Source: Paenibacillus sp. DMB20 (lineage in GTDB: Bacteria; Bacillota; Bacilli; Paenibacillales; Paenibacillaceae). From it: 64,000 bases of DNA. This document shows, one piece after another, positions 50,768 through 59,332 of this stretch (positions are counted from its first letter, which is position 1; each line of letters opens with the position of its first letter). The stretch spans positions 434,001-498,000 of the forward strand of contig NZ_LAZU01000021.1 in NCBI RefSeq assembly GCF_000987955.1, given 5' to 3'. The notes below the pieces were generated by a model. The model searched no databases. It was not told the DNA's origin and worked only from the letters and a program-made list of their open reading frames with translations. Position numbers and translations under genes: made by a program.

Positions 50768-51676
50768 ATGTACACGATGGAAACCAAGAACCAACTGGAA
50801 GCCGAGCTGAACGAGATCTTAAAATGGGAAAAAGAACAGAAAGACGTGTTTTTCTGGGAAAAAATCGGGCGCATTCCGTTTATGCTATTGGACCGTTTAA
50901 CGCCCAAAGTAGTCCGCGACAAAATAGGAGAAGCGCTGAATGAGGTTGGGGGTTTTGTCCAATCCGGCGGCAAATACCTTGTCCGGGAGAAGACGGTCAT
51001 CCGACTGCTTGCCCGGACGGCGGCTCAGGGAAAATCGGGGTTGGATCGCTTAATGGACACGGAAGAACGCAGCGGCCTGCCGGGGAACGAAGAGACGTTT
51101 ACCGGTCCGGGAACGGAAGAAGCCGTCATGACACTGGAGGAAGCCTCGAAGCTCCCTCTTTCCGTCATGGACATGACGGCGGATGGAATAACGGCAAAAA
51201 GGGTGAAGTTTGCCGCGGCTCAAGGCGCCGCCACAGGCATCGGCGGAGTGTTCACGATTGCTGCGGACATTCCGCTGGTACTAGGACAGTCGCTCAAGGT
51301 CCTTCAGGAGATGGCGCTTTGTTACGGTTATGACCCGAATGATCCGATGGAACGGGTGTTTATCGTCAAGTGCCTGCAATTTGCTTCGGCCGATATCGTC
51401 GGCAAAAAATCCGTACTGGAAGAGCTTGCCGCCTTTGACGAACAAAAGGGCTCGGAGCAGGTGTTTTCACAGCTGCAGGGCTGGAGGGAGGTAGTGCAAT
51501 CGTATACCGACAGCTTCGGCATGAAAAAGCTGTTCCAGCTCATACCGATCGCCGGCATTTTCTTTGGATCCATCAGCAACAAGGGAACGATCGGGGATGT
51601 GGCGGAGACGGGGAAAATGCTGTATAAAAAACGCCGGGTGGCGTATCGGTTGCGAAACACGGAATATCCGCTGTAG
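50768..51676 (+). CDS. EcsC-family protein
   Basis: A 302-residue protein with the EcsC pattern: a helical N-terminus (LNEILKWEKEQKDVFFWEKI), then the conserved core AAQGAATGIGGVFTIAADIP, LGQSLKVLQEMALCYGYDP and the C-terminal KLFQLIPIAGIFFGSISNKG. The core has two weakly hydrophobic segments, so membrane association is likely. EcsC is encoded with the EcsAB transporter in B. subtilis but occurs alone here. Its function is not established. ATG 50768 has AAAGGGGAGAAGC ahead, and a strong terminator follows. Confidence 0.85.
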   Translation: MYTMETKNQLEAELNEILKWEKEQKDVFFWEKIGRIPFMLLDRLTPKVVRDKIGEALNEVGGFVQSGGKYLVREKTVIRLLARTAAQGKSGLDRLMDTEERSGLPGNEETFTGPGTEEAVMTLEEASKLPLSVMDMTADGITAKRVKFAAAQGAATGIGGVFTIAADIPLVLGQSLKVLQEMALCYGYDPNDPMERVFIVKCLQFASADIVGKKSVLEELAAFDEQKGSEQVFSQLQGWREVVQSYTDSFGMKKLFQLIPIAGIFFGSISNKGTIGDVAETGKMLYKKRRVAYRLRNTEYPL

Positions 51677-51695
51677 CGCTTATAAAGCGATGCAA

Positions 51696-51735
51696 ACACA
51701 AAACCGGAGCGCCGCAGGCGGCTCCGGTTTTGTGT
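51696..51735. terminator. Bidirectional terminator between the EcsC gene and queF
   Basis: A 15-bp perfect stem (51696-51710 and 51721-51735) with a 10-base loop and A/T runs in both arms. It serves the convergent EcsC and que genes. Confidence 0.85.
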
Positions 51736-51821
51736 CCAATCAATAATTTGCTTAATATTTCTCGTAGATGATTCGGCGTTCCTCTCTCGGAGAAGGAGCG
51801 ATGAAGTCTTGTCTGCTTGGA

Positions 51822-52319
51822 TTAGCGGTTATCCACTTTTTCGGGGTACATGTCATGGTTCATCAGGCGGTGCGCGGCCATTTCCTCATACTTCGTGCCG
51901 GGACGCCCGTAGTTGCAGTAAGGGTCGATGGAGATCCCGCCGCGCGGCGTAAACTTGCCCCATACTTCAATATAACGCGGGTCCATCAGCTTGATCAGGT
52001 CGTTCATGATGATGTTCACGCAGTCCTCGTGAAAATCCCCATGGTTGCGGAAGCTGAACAGGTACAGCTTCAGGGCTTTGCTCTCTACCATTTTGATATC
52101 GGGAATATAGCTGATATAGATGGTAGCGTAGTCCGGCTGGCCCGTGATCGGGCACAGGCTCGTGAATTCCGGGCAGTTGAATTTGACGAAATAATCCCGG
52201 TAAGGGTGCTTGTTATCAAAGCTTTCAAGAATGCTTGGGTCGTACTCGAATTTATATTTGGTTCCCTGATTTCCGAGCAGGGTGATATCTTCCATTTCCT
52301 GGCGCTGTCTTCCAGCCAT
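51822..52319 (-). CDS. queF: NADPH-dependent 7-cyano-7-deazaguanine reductase (preQ0 to preQ1)
   Basis: Reduces the nitrile of preQ0 to the amine of preQ1, the last step before tRNA insertion in queuosine synthesis. The 165-residue single-domain enzyme has the catalytic Cys in [14 protein letters not shown] and the NADPH-binding [15 protein letters not shown] motif; the substrate Glu/His region is [12 protein letters not shown] 52319 follows AAAAAAGGAG by 8 bases; an in-frame ATG at 52340 is less well placed. It is the last gene of queC-queD-queE-queF. Confidence 0.96.
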   Translation of the reverse strand: MAGRQRQEMEDITLLGNQGTKYKFEYDPSILESFDNKHPYRDYFVKFNCPEFTSLCPITGQPDYATIYISYIPDIKMVESKALKLYLFSFRNHGDFHEDCVNIIMNDLIKLMDPRYIEVWGKFTPRGGISIDPYCNYGRPGTKYEEMAAHRLMNHDMYPEKVDNR

Positions 52320-52343
52320 GTTCAAAACTCCTTTTTTCATGAA

Positions 52344-53141
52344 TTAGACACCCCGTTTATTGCTCCACACCAGAGTATGAAGCTGCGGAAGCACCCGCAC
52401 GTCATTCAGCCGGTCCGACTGCATGACCGCGTCCACAAGACGCTCGTAGCGCCCGAGAAGATCGCTGACGTGCGCGTCGGCGTCGGTTGTGCTTACATCC
52501 GGATTCCCGGTTTGCACATAAAACGGAACGTTCGGATAGCGCTCATGGACCGTTTCTGCATAAGCAAGATCGGCATCGTCAAAGACAACGACCTTCAGGC
52601 TGAAGGAACGGCCCGGCGTCCGTGCGGACAAACGGGAAATGATATCGTCCAGCTTGCCCCAATCGGTATGCATTCCAGAGCTTGGGGGCTTTGGCGAAAT
52701 CGTGATCTCGTCTATATCCAGCAGCCAATCCTGCCAGCGCGAGCCTTGAGTCTCAACGGCAACCGTTATGCCGTGGCTGTGCAGAACATCGACCAGGCCG
52801 CCGAGCTGGGACAGGAGAGCCGGATTTCCGCCGGAAAGCGTGACATGGTCGAACCGGTCTCCGCCCAGGCGGAGCAGCTCTTCCCAAATTTGGACCGGAC
52901 TCAAACGCAGGATGGAGTCCGTCCCCGAGCCATCCCAGGTAAACGCGGAATCGCACCAGGCGCAGCGGTAGTCGCAGCCGGCTGTCCGTACGAACATGGT
53001 CTTGCGTCCGATAACCATGCCTTCCCCTTGTACGGTCGGGCCGAAAATTTCCATGATGGGAATCGGACGTTCGATCACGCTTGTGAAAGCCCGGTTTTCG
53101 CTTGAAACGGCAGCAGGTGCCGGAGATTGACCGTTATTCAT
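52344..53141 (-). CDS. queE: 7-carboxy-7-deazaguanine synthase, radical SAM (preQ0 pathway)
   Basis: Converts 6-carboxy-tetrahydropterin to 7-carboxy-7-deazaguanine. The 265-residue protein has the radical-SAM cluster motif GCDYRCAWCD (CxxxCxxC, about 55-64), substrate-specific IMEIFGPTVQGEG before it, and LSGGNPALL for SAM binding. ATG 53141 overlaps the end of queD by 8 bases. An in-frame upstream start at 53171 lies inside queD and is not needed. The second gene pair of the operon is thus tightly packed. Confidence 0.95.
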   Translation of the reverse strand: MNNGQSPAPAAVSSENRAFTSVIERPIPIMEIFGPTVQGEGMVIGRKTMFVRTAGCDYRCAWCDSAFTWDGSGTDSILRLSPVQIWEELLRLGGDRFDHVTLSGGNPALLSQLGGLVDVLHSHGITVAVETQGSRWQDWLLDIDEITISPKPPSSGMHTDWGKLDDIISRLSARTPGRSFSLKVVVFDDADLAYAETVHERYPNVPFYVQTGNPDVSTTDADAHVSDLLGRYERLVDAVMQSDRLNDVRVLPQLHTLVWSNKRGV

Positions 53142-53625
53142 GTTCCATCCACTCCCGTCTGACTTCGGCATAGCTGGTCGGCGTTTCGAAGAGGCGGACG
53201 AACTCGGTCCGGGTCTCCTGCTCCCGAAAGGTTTCTCCTTTGGCCAGAGCCTGCTCCATCTTCTCGTACAGCCACACGACCATGTTCTCGGCCGTCGTAT
53301 TCATCGGCGGGAGGGTTTCGTTCAGATAACGGTGATCGAGATATGGCTCGATCTCCGATTTCCATATCTCTTTGATCTGGCCAAAATCGACCGTGATTCC
53401 GACCTCATCCGGTTTTCCGGATATGCCGAATACCACCTTGTACGTGTGGCCATGCAAATTTTTGCATTTGCCTTCATAGGCATGGAGGTGGTGGGCTGCG
53501 TCAAAGGTAAACTCCTTAGAGACGAGCACGCGCTTCCTGTGGTACCGCAAGCTTCCGGCATCGATGTCCTCTCCAAGCTTCTGCAGCCGTTCCACGATCC
53601 GAAAAGCTCCAGGCTCCCGGCTCAT
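53134..53625 (-). CDS. queD: 6-carboxy-5,6,7,8-tetrahydropterin synthase
   Basis: Makes 6-carboxy-tetrahydropterin from dihydroneopterin triphosphate. The 163-residue protein is a PTPS-fold enzyme with zinc-binding His in AAHHLHAY and LHGHTYKV, catalytic Cys in KCKNLHGH, and the Glu-containing C-terminus. It carries an N-terminal extension of about 33 residues compared with short QueD proteins. ATG 53625 overlaps the stop of queC (ATGA), so translation is coupled. Confidence 0.94.
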   Translation of the reverse strand: MSREPGAFRIVERLQKLGEDIDAGSLRYHRKRVLVSKEFTFDAAHHLHAYEGKCKNLHGHTYKVVFGISGKPDEVGITVDFGQIKEIWKSEIEPYLDHRYLNETLPPMNTTAENMVVWLYEKMEQALAKGETFREQETRTEFVRLFETPTSYAEVRREWMEHE

Positions 53626-54302
53626 GACGTGATGCCTCCATTCATCCGGGCCGTACGCCGGCTCAGGTATTTATTCAATCCGGCACCCCGCAGCTGGCAG
53701 GCAGGGCATTCCCCGCAGCCGTCGCCCTTGATGCCGTTATAGCAGGTAAGGGTATGCGTGCGGACGTAGTCCAGGACGTTCAGGCGGTCCGCCAGTTCCC
53801 AGGTGTCGGCTTTATCGAGCCACATGAGCGGCGTATGAATGACGAACGGGTAGTCCATCGCAAGATTGAGCGTTACGTTAAGCGATTTGATAAAGCTGTC
53901 GCGGCAGTCCGGATAGCCGCTGAAATCCGTCTCGCATACGCCGGTAACCAGATGTTTGGCTCCGAGTTGTTTGGCAAGCACGGCAGCAAAGCTCAGAAAC
54001 AGCAGATTGCGGCCATCGACGAAGGTTGTCGGAATGCCGTTTTCCCCTTCCTCGATTTCGATGTCGCTGCGGGTGAGCGCATTGGGTGCCAGCTGGTTCA
54101 GCAGGCTCATATCCAGCACCGTTTGTTTAACGCCCTGCTCGCGGGCGATTTCGGCTGCACATTCGATTTCAAGCTTATGGCGCTGGCCGTAATCGAAAGT
54201 GACGGTTTCCACCTCGCCGAATTGTTCCTTGGCCCAGAACAGGCAGGTGGTGCTGTCCTGGCCGCCGCTGAACACGACGACCGCTTTTTCGTTTTTAAGC
54301 AT
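53622..54302 (-). CDS. queC: 7-cyano-7-deazaguanine synthase (preQ0 synthase)
   Basis: Converts 7-carboxy-7-deazaguanine to preQ0 with ATP and ammonia. The 226-residue protein has the PP-loop FSGGQDSTT (about residues 12-20), the DYGQRH motif, and zinc-binding Cys in [13 protein letters not shown] at the C-terminus. ATG 54302 follows GAGGGGTTTTTTT; a longer frame upstream runs through the riboswitch leader and is not coding. It is the first gene of the que operon. Confidence 0.95.
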   Translation of the reverse strand: MLKNEKAVVVFSGGQDSTTCLFWAKEQFGEVETVTFDYGQRHKLEIECAAEIAREQGVKQTVLDMSLLNQLAPNALTRSDIEIEEGENGIPTTFVDGRNLLFLSFAAVLAKQLGAKHLVTGVCETDFSGYPDCRDSFIKSLNVTLNLAMDYPFVIHTPLMWLDKADTWELADRLNVLDYVRTHTLTCYNGIKGDGCGECPACQLRGAGLNKYLSRRTARMNGGITS

Positions 54303-54470
54303 AAAAAAACCCCTCATTCTTCGCAAAATTGCAGGCGGCGCCGTGCCGGCCCGAAGAAGAAAGAGAAGTTCTTGAACTGAGTCCGTAAAAAAACAAGCCT
54401 TATATTTATCGCAGAAGCGCCATCTTCCTTTCTGGAAGGATCGGCGGTACTGCATATGAATAAGACGGTG

Positions 54471-54502
54471 TAGTTTTTTATAGAGGGAGTTCGCGAACCT
54501 CT
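54471..54502 (-). ncRNA. preQ1-I riboswitch aptamer upstream of queC
   Basis: Reading on the minus strand, AGAGGTTC (54502-54495) begins the aptamer, CCCTCTA forms the second strand of P1, and the A-rich tail AAAAAACTA ends at 54471. This is the preQ1 type I class consensus and layout. A hairpin (54505-54521) precedes it. It lies 168 bases before queC, longer than usual, and the expression platform is not obvious, so the mode of control (termination or translation) is unclear. Confidence 0.88.
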
Positions 54503-54594
54503 CCCATGCGTAAAACGCATGGATTGTCTTCTATTGTCGTGACGGTTAACAACTGCGGTTGTAACCATATGCCGTTAATTATAACACGGACGCT

Positions 54595-55299
54595 TCATTT
54601 GATAAATACTCCGCCGAACGGGATTACTTCCCTTAGAAAGCGTTTGATGATGCCATCGTCATTCATATCCCGCTCCAGCCGCTGATTTTGTCTGCCTGCC
54701 TGAAACAGGACATAGCCCTCGCCCGTCAGCTTCCAGTGGTAATCCATATGCTGGCTGGCCAGATGATTGCCGTATACCGTCAGGTCCAGCTTGGCGTTCT
54801 CGGGGTATGCGATAATGCTGCCGGCATTAATGTAAAGAGGCTCGGTCGGGTGAAGCTTTGCCTCACAGACGGGGCCTTGCGTCAGGATGCCGATGCTTCC
54901 CCTGCCGCTGAATTTCATTTTAACCGCGTCGCGGGTAACCAGCATGTTTTTGATTTTCAGGATCCGGGTCTGCATGCTGACGCCCCGGGTGTAAAAGAAG
55001 ACATGGCGAAAATCATACAACAAGTCCTCGTTGTTCCCAATGGGAATTTCCCGCATGCTGTAACCGCTTGGCAACGCGGCCGTGAACTGGCTCGGCCCGC
55101 TGACGTCGGCCCGGATCAGCTTTTTCTTGCGGTACATTCCTTTTACGTTCATCAGCCGGTCACTGCGGCCTTGGGATGGCCCTCTATAGGCGACGATTTG
55201 GTCCGGGTGCAGAACATGGACGAGATCGCCCTCTTGCAGGGAGAAGGTGACAGCCTGGCCAGCGCCGGCGGCAGCGGTTTCTTCCATGCGGATGATCAA
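54595..55299 (-). CDS. AIM24-family protein
   Basis: A 234-residue protein of the AIM24 (DUF124) family, a TRAP-like beta fold of unknown function in bacteria. It is recognised by FSLQEGDLVHVLHPDQIVAY, the central SGRGSIGILTQGPV, and IPLY-type strand YINAGSIIAYPENAKLD. The start is TTG 55299, with GGGGG 8 bases ahead. The gene lies 35 bases after a small coiled-coil membrane protein gene on the same strand. Confidence 0.88.
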   Translation of the reverse strand: MIIRMEETAAAGAGQAVTFSLQEGDLVHVLHPDQIVAYRGPSQGRSDRLMNVKGMYRKKKLIRADVSGPSQFTAALPSGYSMREIPIGNNEDLLYDFRHVFFYTRGVSMQTRILKIKNMLVTRDAVKMKFSGRGSIGILTQGPVCEAKLHPTEPLYINAGSIIAYPENAKLDLTVYGNHLASQHMDYHWKLTGEGYVLFQAGRQNQRLERDMNDDGIIKRFLREVIPFGGVFIK

Positions 55300-55334
55300 T
55301 TCGGATTCCCCCTTTTACGAACGATGTGCCGCCG

Positions 55335-55766
55335 CTAAAACCGACGGTTGCTCCGCCGCATGCCGAAACGGAGCGCCCGGGTCAGGATGAAGTAACCGGC
55401 TAGAAGCGCTGCCGCCGTAATGCCTACGGTTTTTAACCGTTCGGCATTGCGTTTACGGGCAGCCTCGGCCTCCTGCAACTGGCTGACCATTTCCGTGAGC
55501 TGCCGATTCTGTTCGGCAAGATCGGCATTTTGCTGCCGGTATACTTCCGTATCGATCCGGGCCCGGTCGAGGTCTTGAAGCGCCCGCCGATAGCTGTCCT
55601 TTAACTCGTTGATCTCGTCCGGCAGTTCGGAGAACTGCTGGAAATTATTGTAGATATCATTGAAATAACCTGCCTGTGTGGTGCCTTCACCTACAGGAAG
55701 GAGGATACCGGCCGCCACGAGCAGCGGGAGGATCACATATGCTTTATAGGGTCGGGGCTTGTCCAC
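55335..55766 (-). CDS. Hypothetical membrane protein with coiled coil, 143 residues
   Basis: An N-terminal hydrophobic segment (AYVILPLLVAAGILLPV), a long coiled coil in the middle (DEINELKDSYRRALQDLDRA then YRQQNADLAEQNRQLTEMVS), and a C-terminal hydrophobic segment (VGITAAALLAGYFILTRAL) followed by an Arg-rich tail. It may be a membrane-tethered spacer or scaffold. The probable start is GTG 55766, close behind a near-perfect AAGGCGGTGATC site. It is probably co-transcribed with the AIM24 gene downstream. Confidence 0.7.
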   Translation of the reverse strand: MDKPRPYKAYVILPLLVAAGILLPVGEGTTQAGYFNDIYNNFQQFSELPDEINELKDSYRRALQDLDRARIDTEVYRQQNADLAEQNRQLTEMVSQLQEAEAARKRNAERLKTVGITAAALLAGYFILTRALRFGMRRSNRRF

Positions 55767-56007
55767 CGGGATCACCGCCTTTGCTTAGGTCTGTTGAACA
55801 TATATACGGACCATGCCCTGACATGTTTCCATAATATCATATACCCGTTTCATAGGATGAAGGAAGAAACAAGGATGAGGGGGTTTAACTTGCGGCTTTG
55901 AGGGGTAATGGAAGTCAGGAAGCGCTGCGAATGAGGCGGGACCGCATAACGGACGAACACTCCCCCACCATTAAAATAAACGTATGGAACATAAAAGGAG
56001 AATGAAT

Positions 56008-56166
56008 ATGACGAAAGAGAACAATGTAAAAAAAATTATGATCACGGTAAACGGAAAGCCTGTCGGCAGCGGGCTTCTGATTGATAAAGTTACCTATGCA
56101 CCGGTGAAGCGAGCGGCCGACTCATATCCCGGCCAAAACGCGTCGGGCGAAACGGCTATCAGCTAA
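56008..56166 (+). CDS. Small conserved-type protein with stalk-domain-like motif, 52 residues
   Basis: ATG 56008 has GGAG 7 bases ahead. The peptide VNGKPVGSGLLIDKVTYAPV then KRAADSYPG resembles the C-terminal part of copper amine oxidase N-terminal (stalk) domains, as used in some phage and cell-surface proteins (usual pattern NGK...DGVTYVPLR...LG). There is no signal peptide. It could be a truncated or minimal module. A hairpin with T5 downstream (56258-56306) may end its transcript. Confidence 0.5.
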   Translation: MTKENNVKKIMITVNGKPVGSGLLIDKVTYAPVKRAADSYPGQNASGETAIS

Positions 56167-56196
56167 CCCAGCTTTGCAATAACTGGAAAGATGAAG

Positions 56197-56306
56197 GGGC
56201 TGTCCCAGAAGTAGATTTTTTTCTTCTGTGAGACCGTTCCCTTTTCTTTGTTCAAGCAAAAAGGTCAAGGACTGGAGCTAAACTTGCTCCAACCCTTGAC
56301 CTTTTT
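56197..56306. repeat. GGGCTGTCCCA edge and long hairpin, probable insertion-sequence remnant
   Basis: GGGCTGTCCCA (56197-56207) is also present at 11286. It is followed by a hairpin (56258-56270 with 56294-56306, plus an inner AGC/GCT stem) and T5. It looks like insertion-sequence debris that may now work as a terminator. No transposase frame is present. Confidence 0.5.
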
Positions 56307-56710
56307 GACTCATTTGTGCCTACTTAAGCAGATTATGGAGAAAGGAAGGCCACTAGGGGCTCCAGGCTCACTTTGGATAAGGCCTGGAGCAGGAATCGCC
56401 GGGAGTTCCGGTTGCTCTTCATTTGTCTATCTACAGCGGTATGGATGACACGAACGAGATGATCGCTTCTTTAAGATGGTTGCCTGACACTTCCATTTTA
56501 TCAAAGAGCGATTTCTTTTTGTCGTTTTTTAGGTGGGCTATGCACGAAGCAGCGTCTTTCAACAACCAAGGGGGTTTTGGGAGGCCCCTTTTTTGCGCTA
56601 TTACCGAGCTCTTCTAAGGAATCGGGGGATTTTTGTCGAAAACGGGCGTTCGAACATATGTTCCGTGACAGAAAGCTGTCCTTCCGAATTGGTACATTAA
56701 TAGAAGAACA
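56307..56710. other. About 400-base stretch without a supportable gene
   Basis: Only short frames without family pattern or ribosome site were seen. A G-run/C-run hairpin (about 56570-56594) and T6 may be a terminator. The sequence is otherwise mixed and could be decayed mobile DNA. Confidence 0.4.
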
Positions 56711-56727
56711 GGAAAGAGGTGGGTGTG

Positions 56728-57408
56728 TTGCAGTCGGGCTTGTATACGGATTTTACGTGGAGCAGAAACCATGTAGCCGCAAGCGGGACCAATCAGGTCT
56801 ATTTGCTGGTGGAATGGCGAGGAATGCCGGGACAACCGAGAAACGACAACTTGGGTTTCAGGCCTGTCGCAGGGCGGATTCAGCTGCACCTTCAGCTTGG
56901 AGCGGGCGTCCGGCTTGCTAAAGTATATGGATGTAAGGCCGAGATGTTAAATGACAGAAGTTTCACGTTCATACTGGGTTCCCTTTGGCAGGGAATGGAA
57001 AAACAGATTGTTCTCGGATTTGAACTAACGGCTCGGCCGTCAGGAGTTTATCCGGTAGTTACTGCTCTATGGACATATGAGGACGAGAGGGAAGAACAGG
57101 TTGTTGTTTCTTCTATTACGCAGTCTCTTCAGTTTAGCAATCATACGGCGGTTCTGAATAAAATGATGGATAAGCGTGTGGAGAAATACTTGAAACTGCT
57201 GCAAAATCCGGCAGTTCTTGAAAACGCTCTAAGGGCTTTTGAAAGGGGCTGTTATGAGCGCGGAGAGGAAATTATCCGCAGGAGAGCGGACGAAATGCTC
57301 CTGTACGCTGCGCGATTGAATGACGGCGACTATTTAAAAGAAGCGGAATTGCTGTACGGGCTGGGAAGCAGGTTTATGGATACCTATGCCTCAGTTGCCG
57401 CAGTTTGA
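56728..57408 (+). CDS. Protein resembling the C-terminal part of VWA proteins, without a VWA domain
   Basis: A 226-residue protein. It begins QSGLYTDFTWSRNHVAASGT and includes RIQLHLQLGAGVRLAKVYG, LGSLWQGMEKQIVLGFELTA, then a helical C-terminus (FERGCYERGEEIIRRRADEM). The beta-strand pattern and helical tail resemble the region behind the VWA domain in some Bacillus VWA proteins, but no MIDAS motif is seen here. The start is GTG 56725 or TTG 56728 behind GAGG. It stands alone. Function unknown. Confidence 0.6.
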   Translation: MQSGLYTDFTWSRNHVAASGTNQVYLLVEWRGMPGQPRNDNLGFRPVAGRIQLHLQLGAGVRLAKVYGCKAEMLNDRSFTFILGSLWQGMEKQIVLGFELTARPSGVYPVVTALWTYEDEREEQVVVSSITQSLQFSNHTAVLNKMMDKRVEKYLKLLQNPAVLENALRAFERGCYERGEEIIRRRADEMLLYAARLNDGDYLKEAELLYGLGSRFMDTYASVAAV

Positions 57409-57590
57409 AGGTTCATGCAAATCGATGTTCAAAAAAAGGACTTTAGGCTTATAAAATAGAAGGAAAAAGTAAGTCGTGGTAGTTATGTGAAAGCAGTCGG
57501 AAAAGAAGGGATATGAGAAAAAGGGTCGAATGTACTATTATTAAGTCTTTTTTATAAGTCTAATTTACTAGATGGATAGGGAGAATGCAT

Positions 57591-57992
57591 ATGACTGACC
57601 GACTGATCCGACTGATGAAAATTATTATCCTCGTTCAGGCAAGACCCGGCATTTTAGCCAGAGAGCTTGCCGAGCGGTGCGGAACCAGCGAGAGAACCAT
57701 TTACCGAGATATGGACGCGCTGAGCGCGATGCATATTCCGATCACCCATCAGGGACGCGGACGCGGGTATTCGTTTATCGGCCATTTCGCGATGTATCCG
57801 TTCGGTTTAACGGAGGATGAGGTTCAAGCGCTGTATAAGCTGTTGCCTTTGCTTGACGAAATCAAACCCATGCTGCCGGACAGTTTCGAGGGGGCCTATG
57901 AGAAGGTGCTTGCCGCCGTCTACAAGCAAAATGCCGAAAAGGCGGAGTTTCAAAACGGAGAGCGGGAAGAATGTCCCGAACGCAGCATATAA
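57591..57992 (+). CDS. HTH_11 (DeoR/YafY-type) regulator lacking the WYL domain
   Basis: A 133-residue protein with an N-terminal winged helix-turn-helix (LIRLMKIIILVQARPGILAR, then ELAERCGTSERTIYRDMDAL) followed by the linker MYPFGLTEDEVQALYKLLPL that normally precedes a WYL ligand domain. The frame stops before that domain, so it is either a shortened regulator or a decayed longer gene. ATG 57591 follows GGGAG by 7 bases. It ends in a strong terminator that overlaps its stop codon. Confidence 0.75.
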   Translation: MTDRLIRLMKIIILVQARPGILARELAERCGTSERTIYRDMDALSAMHIPITHQGRGRGYSFIGHFAMYPFGLTEDEVQALYKLLPLLDEIKPMLPDSFEGAYEKVLAAVYKQNAEKAEFQNGEREECPERSI

Positions 57993-58037
57993 CAACCCAA
58001 AAGAACGGTTCTGTCCGAACCGTTCTTTTGGGTTGTT
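57991..58037. terminator. Bidirectional terminator, 20-bp perfect stem
   Basis: Arms 57991-58010 and 58018-58037 are exact complements with a 7-base loop, the longest perfect stem among the terminators here. It begins on the stop codon of the HTH gene and also serves the convergent YheC/D gene. Confidence 0.85.
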
Positions 58038-58053
58038 GAAAATGCATCCGTAT

Positions 58054-59154
58054 TTATAACGGCCAGCTTCCGGTTTCAATCAAATAGCGGGCAAATGCCA
58101 TCGGTTTTCGGTATGTTTCTTTCCAAACGTCCTCCAAGCCCGCTTCCCGAAAGCCGTAACGTTGGTCGCGGCCGTTGCATTCAATAAAGAATAGCCGGCC
58201 ATCCCCCGTAATCCCCGCATCAATGCCAAAGTCTGCGGCAAACGGCATATGACGAGAAAGGGATTGGGCCGTTCTTATCGTAAATTCCGCGGTTCGCTCG
58301 ATCATCTGATCGGGCGAAATGCCGGGAATCGAGTCGCGGAAAATGTCGTGGGCCGGATATGCAGAACCTCCCTGCGCGATATTCGAAACAAAGGTTCGCG
58401 GCGGCGATGTTTTTGCGAACATCCCCGTAACTTCCCACTCCCCGCGGAGTCCTCTTTGGACGGTAATCCGGACATCATACGGCCTTCCTCTGTATTGGGC
58501 CAGCGGTATCCGCTGCTGGGCGAGAAAGGGAACCCTGCGGATTCTGGCTCGGAGAAGCAATGGCAATTTGTCTTTGGGCAGGCGCACCGTTCTCCAGCCT
58601 CTGGCGGAAGGAGAAGAACGGGAAAACGTAAAATAATCATGAAATTCTCCCCGGCAAAGCCGCATAATGCCGAGGCCGACGCTGCCTCGGCAGGGCTTTA
58701 GGACGAGGTCGCCATGACGTTGTATCATGGAACGGATCGAAACCGGATCGGCACGGACGGTGTCCGGAAGTGCAGGGCGGATCAACGGGTCCTCCTGCAG
58801 CATATGATGAACCGTATCTTTTCCATAGCGGGTTTGTGCATTGTAGATAAATATCCCCCGGGATATAAGCTGTTGTATCTTTTCCAGGGAACCCCTGTCG
58901 CGATAGAAGGCCCGATTATGGATGGCTCTCGGAATAGGCACCGTCGCCTTTATATAGCCGGTAGAATTTCGGATGTACGCGACAGCCGTCCCGGCTTCCA
59001 GCGAGATGTCCTGCAAGCGGAAATAACAAGGGACCAGTCCGAATGAATTGGCGGCTCCTTCATAATTTAGAACCGATTCCGTTCCGGTCTTACCGCTGGG
59101 AATGCCGCGGTGCGTGCTGTCGTTAAACAGGATTCCCACATATTCCAGCTGCAT
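58054..59154 (-). CDS. YheC/YheD-family ATP-grasp protein (endospore coat associated)
   Basis: A 366-residue member of the YheCD family, endospore coat-associated proteins with an ATP-grasp fold. Features: FNDSTHRGIPSGKTG near the start, LVLKPCRGSVGLGIMRLC (ATP-binding Lys), RPYDVRITVQRGLRGEWEVT, and a C-terminal metal-binding Glu-Asn in FFIECNGRDQRYGFREAG. The predicted role is ATP-dependent modification or assembly of a coat component. It faces the glycosyltransferase and CotS-like cluster, so the whole region appears sporulation-linked. Confidence 0.9.
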   Translation of the reverse strand: MQLEYVGILFNDSTHRGIPSGKTGTESVLNYEGAANSFGLVPCYFRLQDISLEAGTAVAYIRNSTGYIKATVPIPRAIHNRAFYRDRGSLEKIQQLISRGIFIYNAQTRYGKDTVHHMLQEDPLIRPALPDTVRADPVSIRSMIQRHGDLVLKPCRGSVGLGIMRLCRGEFHDYFTFSRSSPSARGWRTVRLPKDKLPLLLRARIRRVPFLAQQRIPLAQYRGRPYDVRITVQRGLRGEWEVTGMFAKTSPPRTFVSNIAQGGSAYPAHDIFRDSIPGISPDQMIERTAEFTIRTAQSLSRHMPFAADFGIDAGITGDGRLFFIECNGRDQRYGFREAGLEDVWKETYRKPMAFARYLIETGSWPL

Positions 59155-59332
59155 GGACGTCCTCCTTCTCGAACGGGTCGTGAGTCCTTAACGTATATCA
59201 CAGCTTATGCGAAGGAGAACTGTCCGGTTTGGACGGGTGCCGAGAGCGAATGACTAATCTGTCTTCAATATACATCACCAACAGACATCTTCCAGTACAG
59301 GCTAATGAACGATGTGAGAAGGATGTGGAGCT

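Noticed and set aside
51768..53105. Plus-strand frame of 445 residues
   Set aside because: It is opposite queF and queE, whose catalytic motifs are clear, so it cannot be the real gene.
53140..53742. Plus-strand frame of 200 residues
   Set aside because: It is the complement of queD and the end of queC.
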